Source: CALVUJ01 sp045128835 (GTDB lineage Bacteria; Bacillota_I; Bacilli_A; RFN20; DUOF01). From it: DNA of 64,000 bases. Position numbers and translations under genes: made by a program. This document shows positions 44,090 to 53,056 of this stretch, piece after piece. Where the stretch lies: the NCBI GenBank assembly GCA_045128835.1, contig JBGVRX010000029.1, positions 62,001-126,000 on the forward strand, written 5' to 3'. The notes below the pieces were generated by a model. That model searched no databases, was not told the DNA's origin, and saw only the letters and a program-made list of their open reading frames with translations. Position 1 is the first letter of the stretch; the number at the start of each line of letters is the position of its first letter.

Positions 44090-44644
44090 CTATTTATTAA
44101 CCTTATCTACATCAGCGAAGTCAACTTCAACAGATGTTTCTCTTCCGAAGAAAACAGAAGTAACTCTTACAATATTTTTAGCAACATCTACCGCTTGAAT
44201 TGTTCCTTCACTACCCATCAATGGACCACGAAGAATCTTAACAACATCGCCAACATTGTAATCAGAATACATATCATCTTCGATAACACCAATTCCTTTT
44301 AGAACTGATTCGATTTGTTCTTTTGGAACAGGGAATGGTTTAGCACCTCTACCACTAGAACCGATAAATCCAGTAACTCCAGGAGTATTTCTAACTACAT
44401 ACCAAGCCTCATCTGTCATATACATTTCAATAAACAAATATCCAGGATATGTATTTTTCATTTTAATTTTATCTGTAGGCAATCCATCTTTTAAAACTGG
44501 AACTGGATGTTCTGCAACAATTACTCTAAAGATGTAATCTTGCATATTCATTGTTTCAATTCTTCTTTCAAGATTTATTTTAACTTTATTTTCGTGTCCT
44601 GAGTATGTATTAACAACATACCATTTTTTCTCTACATTTTCCAT
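44090..44644 (-). CDS. nusG: Transcription termination/antitermination factor NusG
   Basis: A 184-residue factor with the NGN domain (KKWYVVNTYSGHENKVK at 6-22, NTYPGYLFIEMYMTDEAWYV) and a C-terminal KOW domain (YNVGDVVKILRGPLMGSEG). It binds the RNA polymerase clamp and affects pausing. It is in the expected rpmG-secE-nusG unit and is terminated before the next gene. Confidence 0.99.
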   Translation of the reverse strand: MENVEKKWYVVNTYSGHENKVKINLERRIETMNMQDYIFRVIVAEHPVPVLKDGLPTDKIKMKNTYPGYLFIEMYMTDEAWYVVRNTPGVTGFIGSSGRGAKPFPVPKEQIESVLKGIGVIEDDMYSDYNVGDVVKILRGPLMGSEGTIQAVDVAKNIVRVTSVFFGRETSVEVDFADVDKVNK

Positions 44645-44661
44645 TTTCTCTAACTCCCATC

Positions 44662-44889
44662 CTAGTATTTAATTAATCTTAATATTTGAGCAACAATCCA
44701 GTCATCCAAAACAATGTATAACCCAAACAAAGCAATAACAGTTAATACGATATAAGAGTTTTCTTTTAATTTTTGTTTAGATGGCCATCTAACCTTTTTC
44801 ATTTCTCTAACTGTCCAAACAAAAAACTTAGCTATAGAATAACCCAATCTCTTAAAAAATCTTCCAATAGCACTTAAAACTTTTTTCAT
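44662..44889 (-). CDS. secE: Preprotein translocase subunit SecE
   Basis: A 75-residue single-span protein. The amphipathic helix region EMKKVRWPSKQKLKENSYIV is the SecE signature, and the membrane helix is VLTVIALFGLYIVLDDWIV. The N-terminal 30 residues are basic and hydrophobic (FKRLGYSIAKFFVW). Position before nusG is universal. Confidence 0.97.
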   Translation of the reverse strand: MKKVLSAIGRFFKRLGYSIAKFFVWTVREMKKVRWPSKQKLKENSYIVLTVIALFGLYIVLDDWIVAQILRLIKY

Positions 44890-44903
44890 ATTTAACCTCC
44901 TAT

Positions 44904-45053
44904 TTACTTACTTTCTTTGTGAAGGGTATGCGCATTACATTTAGGGCAATACTTTATAACCTCCATTTTTTTGCTAACATCAAATTTCTTTCTAGATGAT
45001 GAATAATTTCTAGATAAACATTTACTGCAAACAAGTATAACTTTTTCTCTCAT
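44904..45053 (-). CDS. rpmG: Ribosomal protein L33
   Basis: A 49-residue L33 of the zinc-binding (C+) type: starts MREKVILVCSKCLSRNYSS, with the second cysteine pair in YCPKCNAHTLHKE. It has an AGGTG site and leads the rpmG-secE-nusG unit, in the same position as in B. subtilis. The C+ form with two CxxC motifs binds zinc. Confidence 0.95.
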   Translation of the reverse strand: MREKVILVCSKCLSRNYSSSRKKFDVSKKMEVIKYCPKCNAHTLHKESK

Positions 45054-45080
45054 ACAATCAACACCTATTCATGCTAATAA

Positions 45081-45109
45081 ACTTTATCACAAAAATCAAA
45101 TTTAGTCAA
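45081..45109 (-). promoter_or_regulatory. Promoter of rpmG-secE-nusG
   Basis: TTGACT, 17-bp spacer and TAAAGT on the minus strand. The -35 overlaps the last codons of the sigma factor gene. Confidence 0.7.
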
Positions 45110-45677
45110 TTTTTTCTATTATATCTTTTACAATGTTCCTAATTGTAACCATTTTCCTATAAATTAATTGTTTATTTACCCCTAAATAATCCGCAATTTC
45201 TTGATATGTAAATCCTTCAACTTTCATATCAATAATCTTTATATCCCTTTCATCTAATTCTTCTTTGATTTTCTTGTACAATTCCGTTTCATAATACATC
45301 CTATTATCTGTTTCTTCAATATAATCCAGATAACTTTCATTACCGCTAGAAAAGCAAAGTTCATCTAACGATGCAATCTTCTTACTTTTACTTAATCTAT
45401 CAATTAAATTAAATAATCGCCTTTCGGAAGCACATTTAACAAAAAAATAAAAACAGCCCGATTCTTCATCATATCTATCAATACAATTTATAAGCACAAC
45501 AAAAAGCTCTTGAAACACTTCTTTATATTCGCAGCGAACATTTTGTGTTTTAAAAATCCTATTTATGAACCCGTACAAAAAAACACTATATCTTTCAAAC
45601 AAAAGATCTATGGCCCATTGAAGGCCTTCCCTATATAGACTTATAAGTAAATCATCACTTATTTCATCCAAGTACAA
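45102..45677 (-). CDS. Sigma-70 family factor in the sigH position
   Basis: A 191-residue sigma factor with regions 2 (FINRIF..EYKEVFQELFVVL, then YDEESGCFYFFVKCASERRLF) and 4 (LDERDIKIIDMKVEGFTYQEI plus the HTH LGVNKQLIYRKM). It is small and lacks region 1.1. Its position between rlmB and rpmG is that of B. subtilis sigH, but similarity is low and it reads like a lineage-specific ECF/SigH-like factor. The start is TTG 45677 with GGAGG at 7 nt; no better ATG exists. Its regulon is unknown. Confidence 0.85.
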   Translation of the reverse strand: MYLDEISDDLLISLYREGLQWAIDLLFERYSVFLYGFINRIFKTQNVRCEYKEVFQELFVVLINCIDRYDEESGCFYFFVKCASERRLFNLIDRLSKSKKIASLDELCFSSGNESYLDYIEETDNRMYYETELYKKIKEELDERDIKIIDMKVEGFTYQEIADYLGVNKQLIYRKMVTIRNIVKDIIEKID

Positions 45678-45688
45678 TAAAATCCCTC

Positions 45689-46414
45689 CTATAGAGGAAA
45701 TCTATTGTTATACACTTGATACAAAAGAACAGCACACGCTACTGATACATTCAAAGAATTTACTTTTCCAACCATTGGTAGTTTAACTTTATAATCACAA
45801 TTTTCAATCACAAGTCTTGATATTCCTTTACCTTCAGATCCAACAACAAGACCTATTTTGCCAGCATAATCAACTTCTCTATAATCTACAGAGTTGTTTG
45901 CTTCTGCTCCAACAATCCAAAAGCCTTCATCCTTCATCCTTTTTATAGCATTATTAAGATTAACCACTTCAACAACTTTAACATTTTCAATAGCTCCTGT
46001 AGAAGTTTTCGCTACAGTAGAATTTAACGGACACGCGCCATGACGAGGTACAATAACCCCATCCACTCCCATAGCTTCACAACTTCTAAGAATTGCTCCA
46101 AAATTATGAGGATCTTCAATGCCATCTAAAATAACAACAAGAGGATTATCTTTACCCGCAACATCACTTAACAAATCATCAAACGGATAATAATTATAAG
46201 TATGAACTTTAGCAACAATCCCTTGATGGAATTCATTTCCTGCTAATGTATCCAATTTGCTCTTTTTGCATCTAATCACTTTTGCCTTAGATTTCAAAAG
46301 TAAATCCAATACACCCTTATCTTTAAATGTATCTAATAAAAACACTTCGTCTATATCTTTTGCTTCTTTAAGTCTAGAAACAACAACGTTCCTCCCATAA
46401 ATATATTGTGCCAT
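45689..46414 (-). CDS. rlmB: 23S rRNA 2'-O-methyltransferase RlmB (TrmH family)
   Basis: A 241-residue SPOUT enzyme. It begins YIYGRNVVVSRLKEA with the small RNA-binding domain, followed by ILDGIEDPHNFGAILRSCEA, VGSEGKGISRLVIENCDYKV and PMVGKVNSLNVSVA, the three TrmH motifs. It methylates Gm2251 in 23S rRNA. It lies 11 nt before the sigma factor gene, in the conserved Firmicutes order. Confidence 0.96.
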   Translation of the reverse strand: MAQYIYGRNVVVSRLKEAKDIDEVFLLDTFKDKGVLDLLLKSKAKVIRCKKSKLDTLAGNEFHQGIVAKVHTYNYYPFDDLLSDVAGKDNPLVVILDGIEDPHNFGAILRSCEAMGVDGVIVPRHGACPLNSTVAKTSTGAIENVKVVEVVNLNNAIKRMKDEGFWIVGAEANNSVDYREVDYAGKIGLVVGSEGKGISRLVIENCDYKVKLPMVGKVNSLNVSVACAVLLYQVYNNRFPL

Positions 46415-46459
46415 ATTTCACGCTCTCCTTTTTCTCTAATTATTCTTATATTTGTCTCA

Positions 46460-47161
46460 TTATTCGTGAGATACTTTTAACTCTATTGGAGTATATTCAC
46501 TTTCAACTTTTCCAACAAATTCATACAAAGCATCTACGCTTGAATCTCTTTCAAAAACAACAGTTATCTTTGCTACTTTTTCTTTATTCATTGTTACTAC
46601 TTTAGATTCCATATCATTAACTTGCAATTTGCAATCGCCAAGCATTTTTCTAATATTCTTCAATAAATCTTCTTGTTCTTTTATTGTTAAAAACACCTTT
46701 GCGTTGTATTTACTTGATGCCGCCATCTTTCTTTCAAAACTTCTAAGAATAGTCAAAATAACTAAAGAACATATTGTAACTAATATAGCTCCAAAATAGA
46801 ACCCGTTACCACAAGCAAGGCCTATCATTGCGCTCAACCAAATAGTAGCGGCTGTTGTTATGCCCTTAATACTATTTCCTTTATCTTCTCTCATAATAGC
46901 ACCAGCACCTAAGAAACCGATACCACTAACAACTTGTGCTGCGACCCTAGCAGGATCTCCACTATCAAATCCATACATTGAAACCAGCATTATTAAACAA
47001 GAAGCCATACAAACAAGAATGTGTGTCCTTAATCCAGCCGGTCTTTTATATAATTCTCTCTCCAAGCCTAAAATAAAACCTAATAATATTGCCAATAAAA
47101 TTCTCACTAAAACAGTTAATTCCATGTAACCACCTATTAATGAATCAATCCATGCATCCAT
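46460..47161 (-). CDS. MgtC/SapB family membrane protein
   Basis: A 233-residue protein with about five membrane helices (GFILGLERELYKRPAGLRTHI and GIGFLGAGAIMREDKGNSIKG are MgtC signatures) and a C-terminal soluble ACT-like domain (about 160-233). The family is linked to Mg2+ limitation and inhibition of membrane ATPase in pathogens, but the housekeeping role in Firmicutes is unclear. ATG 47161 has GGAGGG at 7-8 nt. It is divergent from the hydrogenase operon. Confidence 0.92.
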   Translation of the reverse strand: MDAWIDSLIGGYMELTVLVRILLAILLGFILGLERELYKRPAGLRTHILVCMASCLIMLVSMYGFDSGDPARVAAQVVSGIGFLGAGAIMREDKGNSIKGITTAATIWLSAMIGLACGNGFYFGAILVTICSLVILTILRSFERKMAASSKYNAKVFLTIKEQEDLLKNIRKMLGDCKLQVNDMESKVVTMNKEKVAKITVVFERDSSVDALYEFVGKVESEYTPIELKVSHE

Positions 47162-47186
47162 AAAATCACCCTCCAAGTCATATAAA

Positions 47187-47192
47187 ATTATA
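47187..47192 (-). promoter_or_regulatory. Extended -10 promoter of the MgtC-like gene
   Basis: TGC followed by TATAAT on the minus strand, an extended -10; the -35 is not recognisable. The remaining 140 nt up to hydC are very AT-rich and I see no sure hydC promoter. Confidence 0.5.
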
Positions 47193-47334
47193 GCAAATTA
47201 TTTACAATTCTATGTACATTTAAATAAATAATTTCCCATTAATCAAGAATAATTAATAATTTACTTAAATTTATTTATACAAAAATAAATAAATGTTTTT
47301 TTTGTGATAGAATTATTTTTGTGAGGTGAAGCAA

Positions 47335-47814
47335 ATGATTTGCGAGAAAAATATTAAAGAAATTAAACAAATTATTGAAAACAGAAAAAACATAGAAACT
47401 CCCCTTATGATGATTCTAAGCGATATTCAAAACAAATATGGATATATAGATTTAGAAGTTCAACAAATAGTAGCAGACGAATTAAATTTGCCTGTAAGTG
47501 AAGTTTATGGCGTTGTTACATTCTATTCATATTTTTCATTACAACCTAAAGGTAAATATGTAATAGGAATTTGTATGGGTACTGCATGTTATGTGAAAGG
47601 AAGTCAATCTTTGTTAGATGCTTTCTGTAATAGACTAGGAATCAAGGAAGGACAAACAACAGAAGACGGCTTATTTACTATTGATGTATTAAGATGTATT
47701 GGAGCTTGTGGATTAGCCCCTGTAGTTAGCGTTAACGGTAAAATTTATCCGCATGTTGCTATAAAAGACGTAGACAAAATTATTGCAGATTGTAAGAAAG
47801 GAGAAATCAACTAA
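47335..47814 (+). CDS. hydC: NADH-linked [FeFe] hydrogenase gamma subunit (NuoE-like)
   Basis: A 159-residue thioredoxin-fold [2Fe-2S] protein with Cys residues in CMGTACYVKG and CIGACGLAPVV, the NuoE/HydC pattern. It starts MICEKNIKEIK at ATG 47335, with GAGGTG at 8 nt. It begins the hydCBA operon and overlaps hydB by 1 nt. It conducts electrons between NAD-binding HydB and HydA. Confidence 0.96.
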   Translation: MICEKNIKEIKQIIENRKNIETPLMMILSDIQNKYGYIDLEVQQIVADELNLPVSEVYGVVTFYSYFSLQPKGKYVIGICMGTACYVKGSQSLLDAFCNRLGIKEGQTTEDGLFTIDVLRCIGACGLAPVVSVNGKIYPHVAIKDVDKIIADCKKGEIN

Positions 47815-49685
47815 TGGGCAAATTAAATAATCTCCAAGATTTAAAAAACAAAATTGAAGAATGTAAAAACAAACCAAGCGTTACAGAAAGAATATTAACA
47901 TTTTGTTGCTCTAGTGGTTGCGTTGCAAATAAATCACTAGATGTTAAAGCCATTTTCGATAATTTGATTAACGAAAATAATTTATCAGATAAAATACAAA
48001 CAAAAACAGTTGGATGTTTTGGATTCTGTTCACAAGGACCTTTCGTTAAGGTTTACCCTGACAACGTTACTTACAAACTTGTAAAAGAAAACGATGTAAA
48101 AGAAATATTTGAAACTCATTTATTAAACAACACAATCGTTGAAAGACTAGTATTTAAAAACAACGAAGGAAAAGTAGAAACAAATCACAACAATCTAGAA
48201 TTCTTCCAAAAGCAAAAAAGAATTGCTTTACACGGATGTGGAGAAATCAACCCTAATGATATTGAAGACGCATTCAAAGTTGGTGGTTATAGTGCATTCG
48301 CTAGATGTTTAGAAAAACTATCACCACTTCAAGTTATTGAAGAAGTTAAAGATAGCGGATTAAGAGGAAGAGGTGGAGGAGGCTTCCCTACTGGAAGAAA
48401 ATGGGAAGCAGCTTACAATCAACAAAGCGAAATCAAATACGTAATTTGTAACGGAGATGAAGGTGACCCAGGAGCATTCATGGATCGTTCTATTCTTGAA
48501 AGTAATCCTCATTCAGTTGTAGAAGGAATGTTAATTGCAGGATACGCTATTGGTGCTTGTAAAGGATTCATTTATGTAAGAGCTGAATACCCTTTGGCGG
48601 TTGAAAGTTTCTCTAAAGCAGTAGAAAGTGCTAGAGAATATGGAATTCTTGGAAATAATATATTAGGAACCAACTTCTGTTTTGATATTGAAGTAAGATT
48701 AGGCGCTGGAGCTTTTGTGTGTGGCGAAGAAACAGCACTTATCGGTTCAATTGAAGGAAAAAGAGGAATGCCAACAGCTAAACCTCCTTATCCTGCTCAA
48801 AAAGGATTGTGGGGAAAACCTACAATAATTAATAACGTCGAAACATTTGCTAACTTGCCATTCATTTTAAAAGATGGTGGAGTTGCTAAATTCAAAGAAA
48901 TAGGAACAGAAAAATCAAAAGGTACAAAAGTATTTGCTCTTGCTGGTAAAGTAAAAAACATCGGACTAGTAGAAGTTCCAATGGGTACAACATTAAGAGA
49001 ACTTATTTACGATATAGGTGGAGGAATTGCTAATGATAAAGAATTCAAAGCAATTCAAACTGGCGGTCCTAGCGGAGGATGCTTAACTAAAGATGATTTA
49101 GATACACCAATCGACTTTGATAACTTATTAGCTAAAGGTTCAATGATGGGTAGTGGTGGAGCTATCGTCATGGATGAAGACAACTGTATGATAGATGTCG
49201 CTAAGTTCTATTTGAACTTCATTTGTGAAGAATCTTGTGGTAAATGTTCTCCTTGTAGAATAGGAACAACAAGAATGCTAGAAATTTTAGAAAAGATTAG
49301 CGATGGTAAAGGCGAAGAAAAAGATTTAGAAGAATTAGAAAGCCTAGCAAACTATATAAAGAAAGCTTCATTATGTGGATTAGGCCAAAGTGCACCTAAC
49401 CCAGTTCTATCTACATTATCTAAATTTAGAGATGAATATTTAGAGCACATTAGAGAACACAAATGTCGCGCTAAAGTATGTAAAGGAATGCTAGGATATT
49501 CAATTGATCCAGAAAAATGTAAAAAGTGCGGATTATGTTCTCGTTCTTGTCCAGTTGGAGCAATAAGTGGCGTTCCTGGAAAAGAGCCATTCAAAATCGA
49601 TCGTAATAAATGTATAAAATGTGGACTATGTATGAACAGTTGTCCATTTAAATCAATAGACAAAACAAGTGGAGGTGAAAATTAA
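47814..49685 (+). CDS. hydB: NADH-linked [FeFe] hydrogenase beta subunit (NuoF-like)
   Basis: A 623-residue flavoprotein. It has an N-terminal thioredoxin-like [2Fe-2S] domain (CCSSGC near 30, GCFGFC near 65), then the NAD/FMN site (LRGRGGGGFPTGRKWEAA and NGDEGDPGAFMDRSI). The NuoF [4Fe-4S] site follows (EESCGKCSPCRIGTTRM), and two C-terminal ferredoxin [4Fe-4S] motifs (CKKCGLCSRSCP and CIKCGLCMNSCP). It is the NADH-binding subunit of the trimeric hydrogenase that can couple NADH and ferredoxin to H2 (electron bifurcation/confurcation). Confidence 0.97.
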   Translation: MGKLNNLQDLKNKIEECKNKPSVTERILTFCCSSGCVANKSLDVKAIFDNLINENNLSDKIQTKTVGCFGFCSQGPFVKVYPDNVTYKLVKENDVKEIFETHLLNNTIVERLVFKNNEGKVETNHNNLEFFQKQKRIALHGCGEINPNDIEDAFKVGGYSAFARCLEKLSPLQVIEEVKDSGLRGRGGGGFPTGRKWEAAYNQQSEIKYVICNGDEGDPGAFMDRSILESNPHSVVEGMLIAGYAIGACKGFIYVRAEYPLAVESFSKAVESAREYGILGNNILGTNFCFDIEVRLGAGAFVCGEETALIGSIEGKRGMPTAKPPYPAQKGLWGKPTIINNVETFANLPFILKDGGVAKFKEIGTEKSKGTKVFALAGKVKNIGLVEVPMGTTLRELIYDIGGGIANDKEFKAIQTGGPSGGCLTKDDLDTPIDFDNLLAKGSMMGSGGAIVMDEDNCMIDVAKFYLNFICEESCGKCSPCRIGTTRMLEILEKISDGKGEEKDLEELESLANYIKKASLCGLGQSAPNPVLSTLSKFRDEYLEHIREHKCRAKVCKGMLGYSIDPEKCKKCGLCSRSCPVGAISGVPGKEPFKIDRNKCIKCGLCMNSCPFKSIDKTSGGEN

Positions 49686-49686
49686 G

Positions 49687-51420
49687 ATGGTTAACATTAA
49701 AATTGATAATAAAGAATATTCTTTTGAAGAAGGACTAACAATCTTAGAAGCATGTAGAAAAGCAAATATCGATATACCTACACTTTGTTATTACAAAGAT
49801 TTAGTAGAATCTGGAAACTGCCGTGTTTGTCTTGTGGAAGTAAAAGGAAATAGAAATTTCGTAACTGCTTGCAACTATAAGATTTACGAAGGAATGAAAG
49901 TTTTAACTAATACATTAGATGTAATTGAAGCAAGAAAGAAATCGCTAGAATTAATAATTTCTAACCATTCTATGGAATGTTTAAATTGTAGTGCAAACAA
50001 TAACTGTGAATTACAATCCCTAACAAAAAAATTAAATGTTCAAGAAAGATATTATGGAAAGAAAACAGAAACTTTCAAAGATGAATTATCAGGGATAATT
50101 TGTAGAGATACATCAAAATGTATTTTGTGTGGTAGATGTATTGAAATGTGTAAAAAAACACAAGGAATTGGTATTTTAAACTTTGAAAACAGAGGGTTAA
50201 ATACAATTCTTGCTCCTGTTGCTAATAAATCATTTAAAGATGTACCTTGTACATATTGTGGTCAATGCACTAAAGTTTGCCCTACTGGAGCATTAACTGT
50301 GAAAGAAAATATTAGAGACTTATTATTGGCTATTAAAGAAGGAAAACATATTGTTGCCCAAACAGCTCCAGCAGTAAGAGCGGGCCTTGGCGAAGAATTT
50401 GGTTACCCTATCGGAACTAACGTTGAAGGAAAAATGGTAGCTGCTTTAAGAAAAATCGGATGTCATAAAGTATATGACGTTAACTTTGGTGCGGATTTAA
50501 CTATCATGGAAGAATCAAATGAATTTATTGAAAGATTTACAAAAAAAGAAAATTTACCATTGATAACTTCTTGTTGTCCAGGATGGGTTAGATATGCAGA
50601 AACTTATTACCCAGAATTATTAAACCACTTATCAAGTTGCAAATCTCCACACATGATGGAAGGCGCTTTAATTAAATCTTATTATGCTGAAAAGAATAAC
50701 ATTGACCCTAAAGACATAGTAGTCGTTTCAATTATGCCTTGTAGTGCTAAAAAAGAAGAAAAAGACCGTAATGATGATGTAGATATCGTACTAACTACAG
50801 TTGAATTAGCAGATGTTATTAAGTTGTTCGGAATTTCTTTCACTAACTTAGAAGATGAAAAATTCGATACAGACTTATTAGGCGACTTCTCTGGTGCTGC
50901 AGTTATATTTGGAACAAGCGGAGGAGTTATGGAAGCAGCTTTAAGAACTGCATATCACACTCTAACAAACAACGAATATGATTCAATTAAATTTGAAACA
51001 GTTCGTGGAATGAACGGTATTAAAGATGCTAGTTTAGAAATAAACGGAAACAAAATAAATGTCGCAGTAGTTCACTCTTTATCTAACGCTAAAGTATTAC
51101 TAGAGCAAATTAAAGAAGGAACTTGTAAATACGACTTTATTGAAGTAATGGCCTGCCCTCTTGGATGTATAAATGGTGCAGGGCAACCTAAAATAACTTC
51201 AAATCATTTAGATATAACTCAAAAAGATAATGTATTATTCAATACATATAAAAGAGCTAACGCTTTATATAAAGAGGACGATAACTTACCAATAAGACAA
51301 TCTCATAACAATCCTCAAATACAACAATTATATAAAGATTATTTAGAAAAGCCTGGTTCTCATAAGGCACATAAGTTATTACACACAACTTACAGCGAAA
51401 AAGAAAGAAAAGTAAAATAA
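49687..51420 (+). CDS. hydA: [FeFe] hydrogenase catalytic subunit HydA
   Basis: A 577-residue catalytic subunit. In order: an N-terminal plant-type [2Fe-2S] domain (Cys34, Cys45, Cys48, Cys62), a His-Cys3 [4Fe-4S] motif (HSMECLNCSANNNC, 94-107), two ferredoxin clusters (CILCGRCIEMC near 145-155, CTYCGQCTKVCP 188-199), and the H-cluster motifs TSCCPGW (294-300), MPCSAKKEE (350-358) and EVMACPLGCINGAGQP (486-501). All H-cluster ligands are intact, so it should make or take H2. ATG 49687 has GGAGGTG upstream; the frame overlaps hydB only if an earlier GTG is used. HydEFG maturases are not in the window. Confidence 0.98.
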   Translation: MVNIKIDNKEYSFEEGLTILEACRKANIDIPTLCYYKDLVESGNCRVCLVEVKGNRNFVTACNYKIYEGMKVLTNTLDVIEARKKSLELIISNHSMECLNCSANNNCELQSLTKKLNVQERYYGKKTETFKDELSGIICRDTSKCILCGRCIEMCKKTQGIGILNFENRGLNTILAPVANKSFKDVPCTYCGQCTKVCPTGALTVKENIRDLLLAIKEGKHIVAQTAPAVRAGLGEEFGYPIGTNVEGKMVAALRKIGCHKVYDVNFGADLTIMEESNEFIERFTKKENLPLITSCCPGWVRYAETYYPELLNHLSSCKSPHMMEGALIKSYYAEKNNIDPKDIVVVSIMPCSAKKEEKDRNDDVDIVLTTVELADVIKLFGISFTNLEDEKFDTDLLGDFSGAAVIFGTSGGVMEAALRTAYHTLTNNEYDSIKFETVRGMNGIKDASLEINGNKINVAVVHSLSNAKVLLEQIKEGTCKYDFIEVMACPLGCINGAGQPKITSNHLDITQKDNVLFNTYKRANALYKEDDNLPIRQSHNNPQIQQLYKDYLEKPGSHKAHKLLHTTYSEKERKVK

Positions 51421-51425
51421 CAACT

Positions 51426-51457
51426 AAAAAGGCATATCAATCGATGTGCCTTTCTTT
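51426..51457. terminator. Shared terminator between hydA and the C39-like gene
   Basis: Stem AAAGGCA/TGCCTTT in the convergent gap: followed by CTTTT on the plus strand and TTTAG on the minus strand, so it can act for both. It overlaps the stop of the minus-strand gene. Confidence 0.75.
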
Positions 51458-52018
51458 TACACAAATACACCATTTACCTAATGGAGTATCCATAAATTTC
51501 ATAACCTCTTCTTCGCTTAGTATAGTTTTGTCTTTCATTAAAGGATCACAAACAACAAATTTGTTATCACAATATTTTTCTAACACAATAGCATGCAAAT
51601 AATCATCAACTTTACCTGCTAAAATAATTTTATAATCTTCACTAATCTTTCCAGTCAAAAATGAGATATCTATATCTATACCATTACTGATTTTAGCACC
51701 TTTTTCTTCACAATACTTACACCACAAATTATATTCTTCCATTAATTCATTAAATGATTCTTCATTAAGATATCCATCATTTTTAAAAATGTGTTCTTCA
51801 GAGTGAACTAATTCACAATATAAATTTTCTTTAGACAAATACCAACACGCCGCAGAAAACGGAGTACCTTCCATATATTTGGATTCCAATTTTTTAAACA
51901 ATTTGCTTTCATTATATTTAATTGCCCTAGGTATAATTTCATAATACTCTAAAAGCATAAGCATACAGCAAATAACGCAAGTAGAGCCATGTTGTTTATA
52001 CGGGGTTATTTCTCTCAT
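51437..52018 (-). CDS. C39-like papain-fold protein coupled to pta
   Basis: A 193-residue cytoplasmic protein. It opens with TPYKQHGSTCVICCMLM, giving Gln8 and Cys14 in the spacing of C39-family peptidases; a His (YLHAIVLEKY near 142) and an Asp (VVCDPLMKD near 158) complete a papain-like triad. There is no ABC transporter domain or signal peptide. Its ATG shares a base with the pta stop (TAATG), so it is translationally coupled to acetate metabolism. Function unknown; a deconjugating or regulatory thiol protease is possible by fold. Confidence 0.78.
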   Translation of the reverse strand: MREITPYKQHGSTCVICCMLMLLEYYEIIPRAIKYNESKLFKKLESKYMEGTPFSAACWYLSKENLYCELVHSEEHIFKNDGYLNEESFNELMEEYNLWCKYCEEKGAKISNGIDIDISFLTGKISEDYKIILAGKVDDYLHAIVLEKYCDNKFVVCDPLMKDKTILSEEEVMKFMDTPLGKWCICVKERHID

Positions 52019-52986
52019 TATAAACTTTGGGCTACACTTAATATAGCCATTTTATAAACTTCTTCTTCATTACATCCTCTACTTAAATCATTAACAGGCA
52101 TTCTAACCCCTTGAAGAATAGGGCCTAGAGCCTCATATCCACCTAATCTTTGAGCAATCTTGTATCCAATATTTCCAGATTGTAAATCAGGGAAAATAAA
52201 TACAGTTGCTTTACCTGCTACTGGAGAGTTTGGAGCTTTTTTAGCACCTGTTGAAGCATCATATGCTGCATCAAATTGAAGTTCTCCATCATAAGCAAAA
52301 TCCACGTTTTTATCTTTCATTAATTCTACTGCTGTTTGAACTTTAGTAACTTCATCACTTTTAGCACTTCCCTTTGTAGAAAAAGACAAGAACGCAACAC
52401 GAGGATCTACATCAAATAATCTTCCTGTTTCTACACTTGAAATTGCTATATCACATAATTGTTCACTTGTTGGATTAACATTAACACCACAATCACCGAA
52501 AATAAGTGTTGGACTATCTTCTTTTAACAAAGCAAAACAAGATGAAACAATATTACATCCTGGCTTTGTTTTTATAATTTGTAAAGCTGGTCTTATTGTG
52601 TCAGCAGTAGAGTAAGTAGCACCACCTAAAGCAGCATCTGCTATACCATTATATAAAAGCATAATTGCATAATAGTTTCTTCCAGTTAATAATTTTTTAC
52701 AATCTTCTAAAGTGTTTTTTCCTTTTCTCAACTCAAACATTTTATTAACGTTTTCTTCAAACTTTTCATCTTCGATTGGATTTAAAATCTCAATTCCTTC
52801 TATATTAATATTATTTAATCCTGCTAATTCTTTTATTTTTGTTTTATCCCCTAACAATAAAGGTTTACATAAATTTTCTTTTTTTAATCTACTAGCAGCA
52901 CCTAATATTCTAATATCATCACCTTCAGGCAAAACTAAAACCTTATTCTTACCTTCTATTCTTTTTTTCATTTCATCAATTATCAT
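52018..52986 (-). CDS. pta: Phosphate acetyltransferase
   Basis: A 322-residue short-form Pta converting acetyl-CoA and phosphate to acetyl phosphate. It shows LVLPEGDDIRILGAASRL at the N-terminus, GGATYSTADTIRPALQIIK, FGDCGVNVNPTSEQL, the SFSTKGSAKSDEVTKVQ motif, and LGPILQGVRMPVNDLSRGC at the C-terminus. Length fits the catalytic-only type. ATG 52986 is preceded by GAGGAG at about 10 nt; the first ATG at 53007 has none. Acetate kinase is not in the window. Confidence 0.96.
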   Translation of the reverse strand: MIIDEMKKRIEGKNKVLVLPEGDDIRILGAASRLKKENLCKPLLLGDKTKIKELAGLNNINIEGIEILNPIEDEKFEENVNKMFELRKGKNTLEDCKKLLTGRNYYAIMLLYNGIADAALGGATYSTADTIRPALQIIKTKPGCNIVSSCFALLKEDSPTLIFGDCGVNVNPTSEQLCDIAISSVETGRLFDVDPRVAFLSFSTKGSAKSDEVTKVQTAVELMKDKNVDFAYDGELQFDAAYDASTGAKKAPNSPVAGKATVFIFPDLQSGNIGYKIAQRLGGYEALGPILQGVRMPVNDLSRGCNEEEVYKMAILSVAQSL

Positions 52987-53025
52987 ATACTCATCTCTCC
53001 TCAACATTTAATATATCACAACAAA

Positions 53026-53052
53026 ATAAAAAAAGGGCTTTTTATAGCCCTT
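53026..53052 (-). terminator. Intrinsic terminator of the CvpA-like gene
   Basis: A 7-bp stem (AAGGGCT/AGCCCTT, 6-nt loop) followed by T7 on the minus strand. Confidence 0.88.
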
Positions 53053-53056
53053 ATTT

